Source: Euphorbia lathyris
Taxonomy: Eukaryota; Streptophyta; Magnoliopsida; Malpighiales; Euphorbiaceae
NCBI RefSeq assembly: GCF_963576675.1
Contig: NC_088910.1
Span: 102,328,807 to 102,392,806 of the forward strand
Direction: 5' to 3'
DNA: 64,000 nucleotides
Shown: piece by piece, positions 21,033 to 31,572 of the stretch
Layout of the letters: every line of letters starts with the position of its first letter
Position numbering within the stretch: the stretch's first letter is position 1
Notes under the pieces: model-generated
What the model was told of the DNA's origin: nothing
What the model saw: only the letters and a program-made list of their open reading frames with translations
Databases searched by the model: none
Made by a program: the position numbers and the translations under genes

Positions 21033-21812
21033 ATTTCAGAAGTCAAACTCCCGAAAACTCCTTTGACCACCCTAAAACTAGAAATTGTTACAAATTTAAC
21101 CAATATTTGTTATATGTTGCTACCGTAACATCAATGCGAAATAAACATATAATAATATTTTTTTTCCATAGGCATGAAAGATTAAAACAATGCACAAAGT
21201 TATTGATTACTTGTGTTATTATTTGATAGCAGAATCATGCATGCTCTCGGCTAGCTTAAACTATCCTGCTAATTATTACAATCAGAAAATGTTCATCACA
21301 TAATCAACTAACTTCACTCATGTTTTAATGGTATTAGCTGCAATAAGCTTGGATATGGTTTGGACATCAGTTTTGAAAGCCTCAGCGAGAACTGCAGGAG
21401 CTATCCCACTTCCAAATACAGAAACGGGCAGAGAAGAAGTTCCAGCATTGGCACTGCCAAACATGCCAAGATCATAAGCCGGCGAATCACTCCTTGTATT
21501 AACCTGAAAATGAACTAGCCCTTTCGGGAATATGAACATATCAGGAGCTTGAAGAGTTTGTGTGAAGAGCTTGTTAGTGGTGTCAACAAATCCGACTTCA
21601 AGAATTCCTTGGAGAACTATTAAAAGCTCGGCGGATCTAGGATGAACATGAGGAGGATTGATTCCAGAAGGAGGATAGATAAGCGCAGCCACTGATACTG
21701 ATTGGCCTTCCAAGACTGGGAACTCTTTCATTGATGCTTTTGATGCAATTGCAGTTGTGCCTGTTATGTTGAGATTCACCAATTGTCTGAATCCTGTGAA
21801 GGTGAAGAAGTC

Positions 21813-21920
21813 TGCAACATCCATAATTTTATAGAAGAAAAATAAAATTTTGATATCTATTATAATTAAAATATAATTATTAATTTTTTTATATGATCCA
21901 TTAACTTTTATTACTAATAG

Positions 21921-21951
<31 letters not shown>

Positions 21952-22452
21952 TTGGGTTCAGGGAAAGGAAAAAAGAGAAGAGAAACGAGTTGAGGGTTTT
22001 GGGTTTTGGGGGAACAAACAAAAATCGCCGCTGCACCTTCTTTCTTTTCTTATTTTTCTTTCATTTTATTTTTCTCCTTAACTCCTTACTCCGATCACCT
22101 CTTGAAACGAAAATTACACTGTTAAATTCTTTGTTTCGTGAGGAACATTTCAAGACCACTATTGATATTTTTCCGAGCAAAAAGTATGGTGACCGGAGTG
22201 GGTATTTTCACCGGAAAAGTGTTAGATCTCAACCTTTTAGGCGGTTTTTGTTGTGAAAGGGGTGTACTTTTGGACTCCTCTGATCGTTGGCTATCTCGTT
22301 ATAGTCTCTGTTCACGATTTTGACATCTCCGGCGAACTTCCGGCAACCGACCACCGCGCTCCGGCGAAACTCCGGGGAGCAAGTAACGAGTCAGTTAAAA
22401 CCCGAACAAAATAATTAGCGTTTTGGGACGAGAGGTAAACTTAATTGCTTAT

Positions 22453-22509
<57 letters not shown>

Positions 22510-23488
22510 GATGAGTGTCTATTGATATTTTGTCATAGTATAATTAAATGTATGTTGAACGAGTATTGAGTATTTGGTTATCATTTAATTTGTACTTGAT
22601 TTATATATATGGTGATTTGAGATGTGAATGTATGGTTGAATTTATTGAGGTATTAGCTGTGAAATTATACCATGATAGAATTGCAATGTATATGAGTTCA
22701 AAAGTTTATAAATTACGAAATTGTATTGGAGTATGTTTGAGTTAGAACAAAACATAAATAACTAGCTTCGGTGAGTATATTCAATGGTCTGGAGGTTTGT
22801 TGATACTGTGATCACAGGCACCTGGATAGGGTGTTATTTTACTCTAATTGAGTTTATACTGTGTCCTGAAACTGGGGGCGATAGCAGTACCGTATTATAA
22901 AAAAAAGGAAGAAAAAGAAATCATTACGAGGTTAAAAAGGTACTATTGTTAACCATAAGACCATTGAGTATATTTCACTTAGGTTTAGCTGGGCCCTTAA
23001 AAATAAAGATAATAAAATTATAATTTTATTGTTTGAAGTAAATCGAGTCATGTACAAGATGATATGTTTATATTTTTATTTCTGATTGATTGATTGTTTA
23101 ATTATTGGAGTAATTAAATGTATATTCATGTATATAAATATAGGTAATTATGTTTATTGAGTAGGCAGCTCACCCCTTGCCACGTTGAAATTTTCAGGCT
23201 AGGTTCAGAGGTTCTCTGGCCAGCACAAGCGTCTTATTCCCATTAGAAATTTTATGAGCATTTATTAGGATTTAATATATTATTGAACTGGATTAATTTG
23301 TTTAGATTGAGTAAATTTTTATTGATCGATTAAATTGTTTTATTGGTTATTGAACCTTTTGAATATTGATTTTTGATAGGCAATAATGAACAATGAGACA
23401 TTATTTGAATATGTTGTTCTTTGTACGCAATTATGATAATTGATTGGGTTTTTGTGTATTTTCAACGTGACCCGGGACGGGGGTTACA
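21813..23488 (+). mobile_element. Solo LTR (gypsy-like) inserted in a GLP gene
   Basis: It starts TGCAACATCC and ends GGGGGTTACA (TG...CA) and is flanked by a perfect 5-base duplication AAGTC (21808-21812 and 23489-23493). There is no internal domain, primer-binding site or coding sequence, so it is a solo LTR of 1,676 bp left by recombination between two LTRs. The TG(T/C)AACA(C/T)CC start and the GCAGCTCACCCCTTGCC...TTTCAGG block near its 3' end (23165-23200) are typical of Ty3/gypsy LTRs of dicots; that assignment is by style only. A (TA)n array lies inside. Confidence 0.9.
22456..22507. repeat. Microsatellite (TA)n
   Basis: About 26 consecutive TA units lie inside the solo LTR. The array is a likely length-polymorphic marker. 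Confidence 0.95.
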
Positions 23489-23705
23489 AAGTCACTGGTT
23501 AAGTTTGTACCAGGTATTGTTATAGGTGTAATGAAGTCCTTTAGGATATCAGGGTCTCCTGCATTGGCTACTATTGCACTAGATAATGCCATTGCGACGG
23601 CAATGGCGACGAAGCTGGAAAAGTTTCCCATTCTTGATTTGAAGATTGACAATTAAAATGTTGAAATTATGAGTTGATGAAGTATTAGGCTTTGATTTGA
23701 AGTGA

Positions 23706-23714
23706 CTATATATA
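23706..23714 (-). promoter_or_regulatory. TATA box of GLP copy 2
   Basis: TATATATAG on the minus strand lies about 77-85 bases before the ATG at 23631, in the position seen for the other GLP genes. Confidence 0.65.
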
Positions 23715-23719
23715 GAGAG

Positions 23720-24182
23720 TGAATCAGCTGGATATATAGAGGAAAGTTCCAAGTGTTTTCCTCCATATTGAAATAATAAATCAGACGTTGTATGAGTTGG
23801 AAAAAGCTATATAGTATAAGATATTCTAATTTTTGGTCACAGATGAAGAAACAAACAAAAAACAAAGAAGTATTTAGGATATTCTACACTTTCTTGTTAA
23901 TTATACTTTCCAGCTGTGAGTGAAAACAATGAACATATAATTCTCAAAACTTTAACCCCTTGTTCGAACCAATCTCATTAAAAAAAGAATGCAAGTTATA
24001 TTTGTTATGGAACCGTTTGAACTAACAGTTCGAGTCGATAGTTAAGATCTCTGACACACCTCCAAATGCTTACATTGGGCTTGCAGCAGGCCTATACCAC
24101 CGTATGTTTTTAATTCCATAAATTAATGAGGTTGTCAAGATTCGATCCCTCGACGGTTTGGTCTAAGAGACTCTGATACCAT
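23720..24182 (-). other. Intergenic DNA with a possible copia leader fragment
   Basis: No gene is seen. Read on the minus strand from 24182, the sequence starts ATGGTATCAGAGTC, a match to the initiator-tRNA primer-binding site used by copia elements. It probably belongs to an older copia leader that was the target for the LTR element at 24183-26252; the 60-70 codon frames here are not genes. Confidence 0.35.
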
Positions 24183-24457
24183 TGTTGAAATAATGAACTT
24201 ATAATTAATAGTCTTTAATTTGATTCAGTGTATTATCCAAGAGTCATTTCTGTATCTGTATTTATAGAGTGTCCAAGAGTCATTTCTGTACCTGTGTCTG
24301 TATCTGTATTTATAGAGAGTTAATGTGGTTTACTAAGAGTCATGTTTGTAATCTATAAATATACAAAGTAGTAAGGAAAGAGAATCAGAAGAGAATTTCT
24401 TCCAGCAATTATACTCTTCCTCTTTTAGCTGTGAAAGTTTATTTATTTGATCCAACA
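24183..24457 (+). repeat. 5' LTR of the gene-carrying retrotransposon
   Basis: It is 275 bases, TGTTGAAATAATG to GATCCAACA, and contains a duplicated GTCCAAGAGTCATTTCTGTA-type word. It matches 25978-26252 almost base for base. Confidence 0.93.
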
Positions 24458-24783
24458 AATTGGTATCAGAGCTAGACAAAAATTCTCCTGAAAATTGAGA
24501 ATCATGGTGAAAAGAGAAATCGTCATTGATTCGTGGGAGACCAAGTCCCAGATTTGGAAAGCTATGCGCTTATGCATAGATGACATCAAAGAACAAGTTG
24601 ATTCTTTGATGTCATCTATGCATAAGCGCATAGCTTTCCAAATCTGGGACTTGGTCTCCCACGAATCAATGACGATTTCTCTTTTCACCATGATTCTCAA
24701 TTTTCAGGAGAATTTTTGTCTGGCTCTGATACCAATTTGTTGGATCAAATAAATAAACTTTCACAGCTAACAGAGGAAGAGTA
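24412..24783. repeat. Palindrome of LTR end, primer site and leader (2 x 182 bp)
   Basis: The left arm 24412-24593 and the right arm 24602-24783 are reverse complements with only about two mismatches, separated by 8 bases (CAAGTTGA). The arms contain the last ~46 bases of the LTR, the primer-binding site and the start of the leader (Met-Val-Lys-Arg-Glu...). A third, direct copy follows at 24783-24937, so the right arm can pair with either neighbour. Confidence 0.93.
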
Positions 24784-24845
24784 TTTATTTGATCCAACAA
24801 ATTGGTATCAGAGCCAGACAAAAATTCTCCTGAAAATTGAGAATC

Positions 24846-25862
24846 ATGGTGAAAAGAGAAATCGTCATTGATTCGCGGAAGACCAAGTCCCAGATTTGGA
24901 AAGCTATGCGCTTATGCATAGATGACATCAAAGAATCAAGTGATGATGATGAGAATTCGAAGGTTTTTGGAGAAGGAATTGGGATTGGAGAAATATACAT
25001 TGGATGGACAGAAGAAATTTATCATGCAATGTTTGGTGGAATCCTTAGAAAATGATGATGATGAGAATTCTGAGGATTTAGGAGAAATTGGTGAAAGACA
25101 TGCGAAGGTACAAGAACATGTATCTGATGATGAGGAGAAAATGGAAGATTCTCCTGTGATAGGTCTTTTGCTGGAAACTGATCCAGTCAGTAAGAAGAAA
25201 GAAGTTCCAAGTAAGTTCAACATTAGCAAGGCCATGATGAAGAGAGTTTCCTATATTAAAGCCAATTATGAGGAACTTACAACGGTCCGTCTTTGTCGAA
25301 TATTAGAGGAAGATATGGGAATTGAGAAATTTGCACTTGATCCATTCAACAAATATATAATCAATCATATAGATGACGTATTGCAATGGGATGATGAGAA
25401 TTCGGAGTCCTTAGACAGAGAGATTGATGAGGATGACGAAGATGAAGTAAAACCAGTGCAGAAGGTATTGAGAAAGCCTTTGATAAAATCAAGCAAGTGC
25501 TTGAGAACAAATGTGAGGTCAAGCTAATGAAGGAATTCAAGGAGACATTTTCCAATGAAGGATTGTCATCAAAAGCATCTGAAAAAGAAGTCAAGGAAGT
25601 TGAAAAGAGAAAGGAAAGAATGAAAGAACTCTGAGTAATTGACATGAGTAGTATTATGTCAATGTCATCTAGAAGGTGCACTATAAGTTATGTTTCACAT
25701 CCAAACCCCAAAATACCAGTTGACAGTGATAATAGTGATGTTGATGGTACTGAGGAAGATGATGATGAGGAAGAAGAAAATGATGGAGATACTAATGGGG
25801 ATGATGGAAGCTACCGTGAAGATGTCGATAACAATGAATTTCGAAGAAAATGTTGGAGGTAA
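24846..25862 (+). pseudogene. Captured coding sequence: acidic protein with two DEK_C-like repeats, frame-broken
   Basis: From the Met at 24846 (MVKREIVIDS...) the frame runs through the third leader copy and is then out of register with the longest segment, 24922-25527. That segment encodes two repeats of about 45 residues with the pattern R-x-L-E-[KE]-[ED]-x-G-[LI]-E-K-[YF]-x-L-D-x(4)-[FY]-I (about 24950-25060 and 25280-25380), separated by acidic tracts (DDDENSED, DDEDEDE). The pattern fits DEK C-terminal-type domains of plant chromatin proteins. Another frame shift near 25470 leads to a K/E-rich segment ending TGA near 25632, and an acidic tail is found to 25862. The domain name is my inference from the pattern. 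It encodes no retroviral protein, and several shifts make it non-functional as one protein. Confidence 0.55.
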
Positions 25863-25977
25863 TAATGGGGTTGATGGCAGCTAGAGTGAAGAGATGAAGT
25901 TTGAAGATTTAAACAGATTACAGACTACAGACTGTTCTTGGTGTTACTAAGGGATAAATTATAAGTTTAAGGGGGTG

Positions 25978-26252
25978 TGTTGACATAATGAACTTATAAT
26001 TAATAGTCTTTAATTTGATTCAGTGTATTATCCAAGAGTCATTTCTGTATCTGTATTTATAGAGTGTCCAAGAGTCATTTCTGTACCTGTGTCTGTATCT
26101 GTATTTATAGAGAGTTAATGTGGTTTACTAAGAGTCATGTTTGTAATCTATAAATATACAAAGTAGTAAGGAAAGAGAATCAGAAGAGAATTTCTTCCAG
26201 CAATTATACTCTTCCTCTTTTAGCTGTGAAAGTTTATTTATTTGATCCAACA
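25978..26252 (+). repeat. 3' LTR of the gene-carrying retrotransposon
   Basis: It is 275 bases, TGTTGACATAATG to GATCCAACA. It is preceded by the polypurine tract and followed by the duplicated target ACCAT. Confidence 0.93.
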
Positions 26253-26257
26253 ACCAT

Positions 26258-27300
26258 ATCATACAACTATTTGAACTAACATCATATATATCAAATCTAT
26301 CACTTAACTAAGAAATCAAGAACATAAATACATGCAAAGGGAAGATGACGTATTAATTATTACCAACATCAGAAAAATGGCAAAAGACATGTCCACAGAC
26401 CACTCTCTATCCATATGAAGCCATATCCATTCCCCTTACTTCCTTTTCTTTAGCTCAGTTTTATTGTTTAATTCTAGCTGTGCTTTTCACTGCCTTCTTG
26501 ACTGGGTGCTTCTCTGCTTGGGACTACCAGCTCTGTAAACAAATGGAGATGATTGACAAACCTATATAATATAATAAGGAACCATATAATTTTTTCAATT
26601 AAGCAATGTGGATATTTAACATGTCCACTCATACCAGTGGCGAATACAGGATTGGCCGGTTGGGGGCCGATTAATTTTATATGCGTGTAAATTTTTTTTT
26701 GCTAAACCGAACTTGTACAACAAAATTTCCATATATATACATGTTATAATCTGAGTGGTCAAGAATCAATTTTTTAAGTACCAATCTAAAACTTTTTAGC
26801 TACATTGTGTTTAACATTTTTAACATTGAAAAAAATTGTGTTTAATAGAAAAATTCGGTTTTAGGGAAGGGCCTAATAGATAAAAAAAATTTAGAAATTT
26901 GGATTTAAAAATGGATTTAGAAATTTAGATTTAAGGATGACCTAGCAGGAAAAAAAAAATAGAATTTTAGATTTAGAGAGGATCTAACGGGCACAAAAAT
27001 TTAGAATTTTGGATTTAGAGATAGCGGAACACGACTTGGACTAATTTTGAAATACTAATTCAGCACCTATCAAAATTTCTTGGACACAGGGAACCGGAAC
27101 CAACCACGACAATTTGTATATATGTATAACAAAATTTTAGTATATCCATGACATAGGATGGACGTGGCCTGCCGATTAATGCTACAATGCATGTTTAAAG
27201 TTTATTATAATTAATAGCAATCTATGAAAAATGACAAATAGGTAAGACAATGAACACACTTTGCACTTTCCTCAATTATATATCCAGCTCATTCATGCAC
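26258..27300. other. Intergenic DNA with degenerate tandem repeats
   Basis: No gene is seen. 26860-27025 holds three diverged repeats of about 55 bases with the words 'CCTA...AAATTTAGAA' and 'TTGGATTTA'. A CAGTGGCGAATACAGGATTG sequence at 26636 resembles the end of some plant DNA transposons, but no matching opposite end was found. Confidence 0.4.
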
Positions 27301-27304
27301 TCCC

Positions 27305-27312
27305 TATATATA
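27305..27312 (+). promoter_or_regulatory. TATA box of GLP copy 3
   Basis: TATATATA lies in the context CCCTATATATAGCCACTC, 77-84 bases before the ATG at 27389. The same context precedes GLP copy 1 on the other strand. Confidence 0.78.
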
Positions 27313-27388
27313 GCCACTCCGAATTGAAGCCTAGTACTCCATCAACTCATAACCTCAACAATTTACCTGTCAATCTTCAACTCAAGAA

Positions 27389-28012
27389 ATGGGCAAGTTT
27401 TCAAGCTTGGTCGCCATTGCCATGATGATGGCACTATCCAGTGCAATAGTAGCCAATGCAGGAGACGCAGATATCCTCAAGGACTTCGTTACACCTATAA
27501 TGGGTAACTTAACCAGTGACTTTTTCACCTTTACCGGATTCAGGCAATTGGTAGATCTCAACATAACAGGCTCTACTGCAATTATAACAAAAGCATCAAT
27601 GAAAGAATTCCCAGCCCTTGAAGGCCAATCAGTATCAGTGGCTGCACTTATCTATCCTCCTTCTGGAATCAATCCTCCTCATGTTCATCCTAGATCCGCC
27701 GAGCTTTTAATGGTTCTCCAAGGAGTTCTTGAAGTCGGATTTGTTGACACCACTAACAAGCTCTTTACGCAAACTCTTCAGGCTCCTGATATGTTCATAT
27801 TTCCAAAAGGACTTGTTCATTTTCAGGTTAACACAAGGAGTGATTCGCCTGCTTTTGCTCTTGGCATGTTTGGAAGCGCCAATGCAGGAGCTTCTTCTCT
27901 GCCTGTTTCTGTATTCGGAAGTGGGATTGCTCCTGCAATTCTCGCTGAGGCTTTCAAAACTGATGTTCAAACCATCTCCAAGCTTATTGCAGCTAATACC
28001 ATCAAAACATGA
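27389..28012 (+). CDS. Germin-like protein (cupin), GLP9-3-like, copy 3
   Basis: An intact 207-residue single-exon gene, about 97 percent identical in protein to copy 1 at 12964-13587 (differences such as I/V at 21, I/V at 34, S/T at 67, T/A at 168, E/A at 183, A/V at 193). Signal peptide about residues 1-24; cupin ligands H98, H100, E105 (PPHVHPRSAE) and H144 (GLVHFQ); N-glycosylation sites at N40 and N58; no cysteine. It should be secreted and bind manganese in the cell wall as a homo-oligomer, as germins do; enzymatic activity is not predictable. Promoter and 3' UTR are also similar to those of copy 1, so the duplication unit included the flanks and was inverted relative to it. Confidence 0.94.
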   Translation: MGKFSSLVAIAMMMALSSAIVANAGDADILKDFVTPIMGNLTSDFFTFTGFRQLVDLNITGSTAIITKASMKEFPALEGQSVSVAALIYPPSGINPPHVHPRSAELLMVLQGVLEVGFVDTTNKLFTQTLQAPDMFIFPKGLVHFQVNTRSDSPAFALGMFGSANAGASSLPVSVFGSGIAPAILAEAFKTDVQTISKLIAANTIKT

Positions 28013-28019
28013 TCAACTT

Positions 28020-29510
28020 ATATAGTATATAAATTAGTTCATGAATATGTGATTCATTTTCAATTAATAATTGTAATAATGATCAGCTGGAAGCTATGAG
28101 CAAGATTCTGCTGTTCTCAAATAACATGATTTACTAGCAAGTTAATAATATCCTTGAGAATTTCTTTTAATCATATATAATTATCCATATCCAATGTCTC
28201 CTGCTTTGCTTAATTGGTTTATCATTTATATGTATTAATATCTTATACTAGCATAGTCACTTAGTTTCTTTGTTTTTTGTTTTGGTTCCAGGCTTTTGCC
28301 TCCTAGTCAACAAAAAAAAAAAAAAAAATCACATACTATATGATAATTAATGGTTTTGATTTTCAAAGATGCCAAATAGGAAAAGCCATATTTCTAAATT
28401 AAAATTTTGACTTAAACTTTCACACTATGTTGCACGGAAACATTTTTCACTAGCGTTTCCACGTTTAGTGTCCGTTTCTGTTCCTATTTCCATTAACATT
28501 ACTATTTCCTAGCCAAATTTTCTTAAAAATATCCATATCAGTTCCATTTCCAGTTCTGTACAATATAACTTTGACGGCTTCCATTGAAAAATGATAAAAC
28601 AGACCATGAGAAGCAATCAAGCCGAAAAAGGCCGCGAATCAGAACATTGAAAACCGGGGAAACGTTGGATTAAAGATCTATATATTTATCTATATATAAA
28701 ACTAATCAAAGCATATTTTCATTCTCTACATTAAGAAAATGTAAACAAATAAGCCATTAGAACCATGTTACCTAGTAAAAGGCTCACTAATTCTACTAAC
28801 ACATGAATTAAAACATGAAAATTTAATTAATTAAAAAAACATAAAAATATGAGAATTACTTAGACCACTAAAACATTATCAATAATAAAAACTAACTTTA
28901 AATCATTCTTTTAACACCCTTTCTTGATTCAAAGTTGTAAATTTCTTTTATTATATATCATGTACTTCACATCATCAGTTTCATAATCAGTACACTTTTC
29001 ACCAATTTAATTTGTTAATGCACTTCTTACCAAATTTCAATTGTTGCACATCTCTCCAATATCAGAATACTTACCAACATATATCAAATTGACAATTTCT
29101 GCTGTCTTGTTCCCGTCAACTTCTCAACTATACATGGATCATTGAAGATTTGGATGGTGATGAACAACCACTCGAACCGCCTTCCAAGAAATAAGCAGAC
29201 CAGGGAGTTTTCCCAAAGGAGTCATTAGCTTTGTGTGAAACTTTTCCATTCAAGAAAGAATTGAAATGTAAACAGCAAACAATGACAGAGACGATGTCAT
29301 TAAGGTGGAAAGTGGAACCTAAAAAACTAGTATTATCTGAGACGCTACCACCAAAAAGGAAGGTGGAGGGTTAGCTAAAGTCGTGCAAGAGGATGCCACC
29401 GAAGATAGTAGTGGAGATAATGTTGGCAAATTAGATTAACTTGTAACTATTAGAGTTACTTAATGACTTAAATTAAAATTAACTTGTAAACTATTAGAGT
29501 TACTTAAAGT
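28020..29510. other. Intergenic DNA with a possible decayed coding segment
   Basis: 28013-28140 is the 3' UTR of GLP copy 3. A poly(A) run of about 17 lies at 28312-28328. Around 29130-29420 the plus strand has short open stretches of charged residues (for example I-E-D-L-D-G-D-E-Q-P-L-E-P-P-S-K-K then a stop) that look like an eroded gene piece, but no family is recognised. Confidence 0.35.
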
Positions 29511-29514
29511 GGAA

Positions 29515-29607
29515 AGTGGGATTGCTCCTGAAATTCTTGCTGAGTCTTTCAAAACTTATGTTCAAACTATCTCGGAGCTTATTGCAGCCAATACCCTCAA
29601 AACATGA
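29515..29607 (+). pseudogene. Germin-like protein 3' fragment (copy 4)
   Basis: Thirty codons match the GLP C terminus (SGIAPEILAESFKTYVQT, then the ISELIAANTLKT end and TGA at 29605-29607). The 3' UTR similarity to copy 3 continues to about 29740 (ATGTGATTCGTTTTCAATTA, AATAATGATCAGCAGGATGA). Everything upstream of the fragment is unrelated, so a GLP gene was truncated by rearrangement here. Confidence 0.9.
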
Positions 29608-30028
29608 TTACCATATATATTTAAATTAGTTCATTATTATGTGATTCGTTTTCAATTAGCAATTGCAATAATGATCAGCAGGATGAGCCATGAGCAAAGA
29701 TTTTGCTGTTCTTAAATAACATCAAATAATTAATTATTATCTATTGGTTTCATTATTTTTATCTATGGAAGTTAAGATATTCTTTTTGTTCCAAATTGAT
29801 ATACACTACTACCAACATTCTTATATATGGTTTTAACAATAATCAAAATAGATAGATACAATCAACATTCTTATATGGTTTTTCATTCTTATTATGAAAA
29901 AAATGAAACATATTACTTTGCATATGCATAATCTGAACAGTAGACAGGTTATTGACAGAACAATCTTGATGATCTTAGCTTCATCCTGCTGATAATTATT
30001 ACAATTTTAACTTGAAAATTTGAATTAA

Positions 30029-30032
<4 letters not shown>

Positions 30033-30062
<30 letters not shown>
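30033..30062. repeat. Microsatellite (TA)n
   Basis: About 14 TA units lie just downstream (3') of GLP copy 5. Confidence 0.9.
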
Positions 30063-30063
<1 letters not shown>

Positions 30064-30066
30064 TAA

Positions 30067-30687
30067 TCATGTTTTAATGGTATTAGCTGCAATAAGTTTG
30101 GAGATGGTTTGAACATCAGTTTTGAAAGCCTCAGCAAGAATTTCAGGAGCAATCCCACTTCCAAACACAGAAACAGGTAGAGAAGAAGTTCCAGCATTGG
30201 CGCTGCCAAACATGCCAAGAGCATAAGCAGGAGAATCATTCTTTGTGTTAACCTGAAAATGAACTAGCCCTTTCGGGAAGATGAACAAATCAGGAGCCTG
30301 AAGAGTCTGTGTGAAGAGCTTGTTAGTGGTATCAACAAATCCGACTTCAAGAACTCCTTGGAGAACCATTAAAAGCTCCGCGGATCTAGGATGAACATGA
30401 GGAGGATTGATTCCAGAAGGAGGATAGATAAGTGCAGCCACTGACACTGATTGGCCTTCTAACGCTGGGAACTCTTTCATTGATGCTTTTGCTATAATTG
30501 CAGTGGAACCTGTTATGTTGAGATTTACCAATTGTCTGAATCCAGTGTAGGTGAAGACATCACTTGTTATATTTGTAGGGTTGAGTCCTAGAGGTAGTAA
30601 GAAATCTTTGAGGATATCAGGGTCTCCGGCGTTGGCTGAAATTGCCATGATCACGGCAACGGCGACGAATATGGTAATTTTTCCCAT
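30067..30687 (-). CDS. Germin-like protein (cupin), GLP9-3-like, copy 5
   Basis: An intact 206-residue single-exon GLP. Signal peptide about residues 1-20 (MGKITIFVAVAVIMAISANA). The mature start GDPDILKDFLLPLGLNPTN is longer between residues 30 and 42 than in copies 1 and 3. The cupin ligands are H97, H99 and E104 (PPHVHPRSAE) and H143 (KGLVHFQVN). N-glycosylation sites are visible in the TNIT and LNIT motifs; there is no cysteine. From residue 44 on it is nearly identical to copies 1-3, while the N-terminal part resembles copy 6 (LNPTN/LNPEN). This suggests divergence or gene conversion between cluster members. Secreted, presumed manganese-binding; exact activity unknown. Confidence 0.93.
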   Translation of the reverse strand: MGKITIFVAVAVIMAISANAGDPDILKDFLLPLGLNPTNITSDVFTYTGFRQLVNLNITGSTAIIAKASMKEFPALEGQSVSVAALIYPPSGINPPHVHPRSAELLMVLQGVLEVGFVDTTNKLFTQTLQAPDLFIFPKGLVHFQVNTKNDSPAYALGMFGSANAGTSSLPVSVFGSGIAPEILAEAFKTDVQTISKLIAANTIKT

Positions 30688-30743
30688 TTCTGGATTGTTT
30701 TGATTGAAAAGAGTTGAAGTGATTAGGCTTTAATTTGTAGTGG

Positions 30744-30753
30744 TTATATATAG
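30744..30753 (-). promoter_or_regulatory. TATA box of GLP copy 5
   Basis: TATATATA on the minus strand lies about 60 bases before the ATG at 30687, in the context CCCTATATATAACCACT shared with the other GLP promoters. Confidence 0.75.
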
Positions 30754-30759
30754 GGAGGG

Positions 30760-31572
30760 ATTGCTATATTAAGTAATTATAATAATTAAACATGAAACAA
30801 AGCTTGTCTGAGTTGGCAAGCGATGCTACATAGGCATTGATACTAATATTTGACCAGACCTTATCTGTTTCATTATCTGTCTTTTTAGCAGAAATATAGT
30901 CACAACTTGATCGGAAGTGATAAATGTGAAATACTATATAAACCAAAAAACTTCATTTACATCGTCTTAATTGGCAGGACATTCTATTTTATTTTATAAC
31001 AAGAGATGAGAGATACTCAACAATTTCCAGTAACTGGAGTAATATTCTTGAGAATCAATATTAAATTAATGTTTCGTTTTCCTCATTCTTCGAGGCTCAT
31101 TTGGTTCGCGGAATAGAATAGTTATTCATAATCTATTCATGTTCATACATTTAGTTTGTTTTTTTAGATTGAATAACTATTCCATGGATTTTGTATTCCA
31201 TAATTACTGAAATATGGATTTTGTATTCCACAATTAGTTAATTTAATCTACTAACTAGGGTGTTCATCAGTCTGTTCAGTCTGAAAACCGAATCAAACCG
31301 AAATAACTGAAAACCTAATAACATTTAAAATGAGAACCGAACCGAACCGAATAATATTTATAAACCGAACCTAATTGAACCAAATATTTCGGTTCAGTTC
31401 GGTTCGGTTTTCGATTTCAGCACATACTAGATGAATTATTTTTGTTTCTTGTGTTATGTTATATAATTATAATATCTATACTATTTATAATTAATAAATT
31501 ATTGTGTATCTACTTAGCTATGGTATATTAACTTATCAAATCTAATTATTGTATATCAATTTATCTAATTAT
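30760..31572. other. Intergenic DNA with a possible hAT-type end
   Basis: No gene is seen. From 31256 the sequence TAGGGTGTTCATCAGTCTGT begins a tract rich in AACCGAA/TTCGGTT words (to about 31420), which resembles the end of hAT-type elements. A related CGGTCCGTTCAGTTAATTCG word lies at 48297, on the far side of copia A, so A may have inserted into this older element. The opposite TIR was not found. Confidence 0.4.

Larger units (their letters stand above)
21318..23631 (-). pseudogene. Germin-like protein gene (copy 2) split by a solo LTR
   Basis: The 5' part (23631 down to 23489) encodes Met, the signal peptide, GDPDILKDFITP and LTSDF. The 3' part (21812 down to 21318) encodes the rest of the cupin, including GINPPHVHPRSAE, FPKGLVHFQVN and the common C terminus TISKLIAANTIKT. 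The two parts meet at a 5-base duplication (AAGTC) around the 1,676-bp solo LTR, and no other stop or frameshift is visible in either part. It was evidently an intact GLP close to copies 1 and 3 until the insertion. As it stands, a transcript from its TATA box would read into the LTR and stop early. I infer loss of function; splicing out of the insert cannot be excluded. Confidence 0.9.
24183..26252 (+). mobile_element. Small non-autonomous LTR retrotransposon carrying captured host-like coding sequence
   Basis: Two 275-bp LTRs (24183-24457 and 25978-26252, TGTTGA...CCAACA) are almost identical and flanked by a perfect 5-base duplication ACCAT (24178-24182 and 26253-26257). A primer-binding site TGGTATCAGAGC complementary to initiator tRNA-Met lies at 24460-24471, and a purine tract TTTAAGGGGG ends just before the right LTR. 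There is no gag, protease, integrase or reverse transcriptase. The interior instead holds an inverted duplication of the LTR end plus leader (24412-24783), a third leader copy (24783-24937), and about 1 kb of acidic-protein coding sequence with two DEK_C-like repeats. It must depend on proteins of another element for mobility. Confidence 0.92.

Noticed and set aside
20865..21128. 87-codon plus-strand frame
   Set aside because: It starts inside the MITE and reads out of it; the sister copy at 59277 does not keep the frame.
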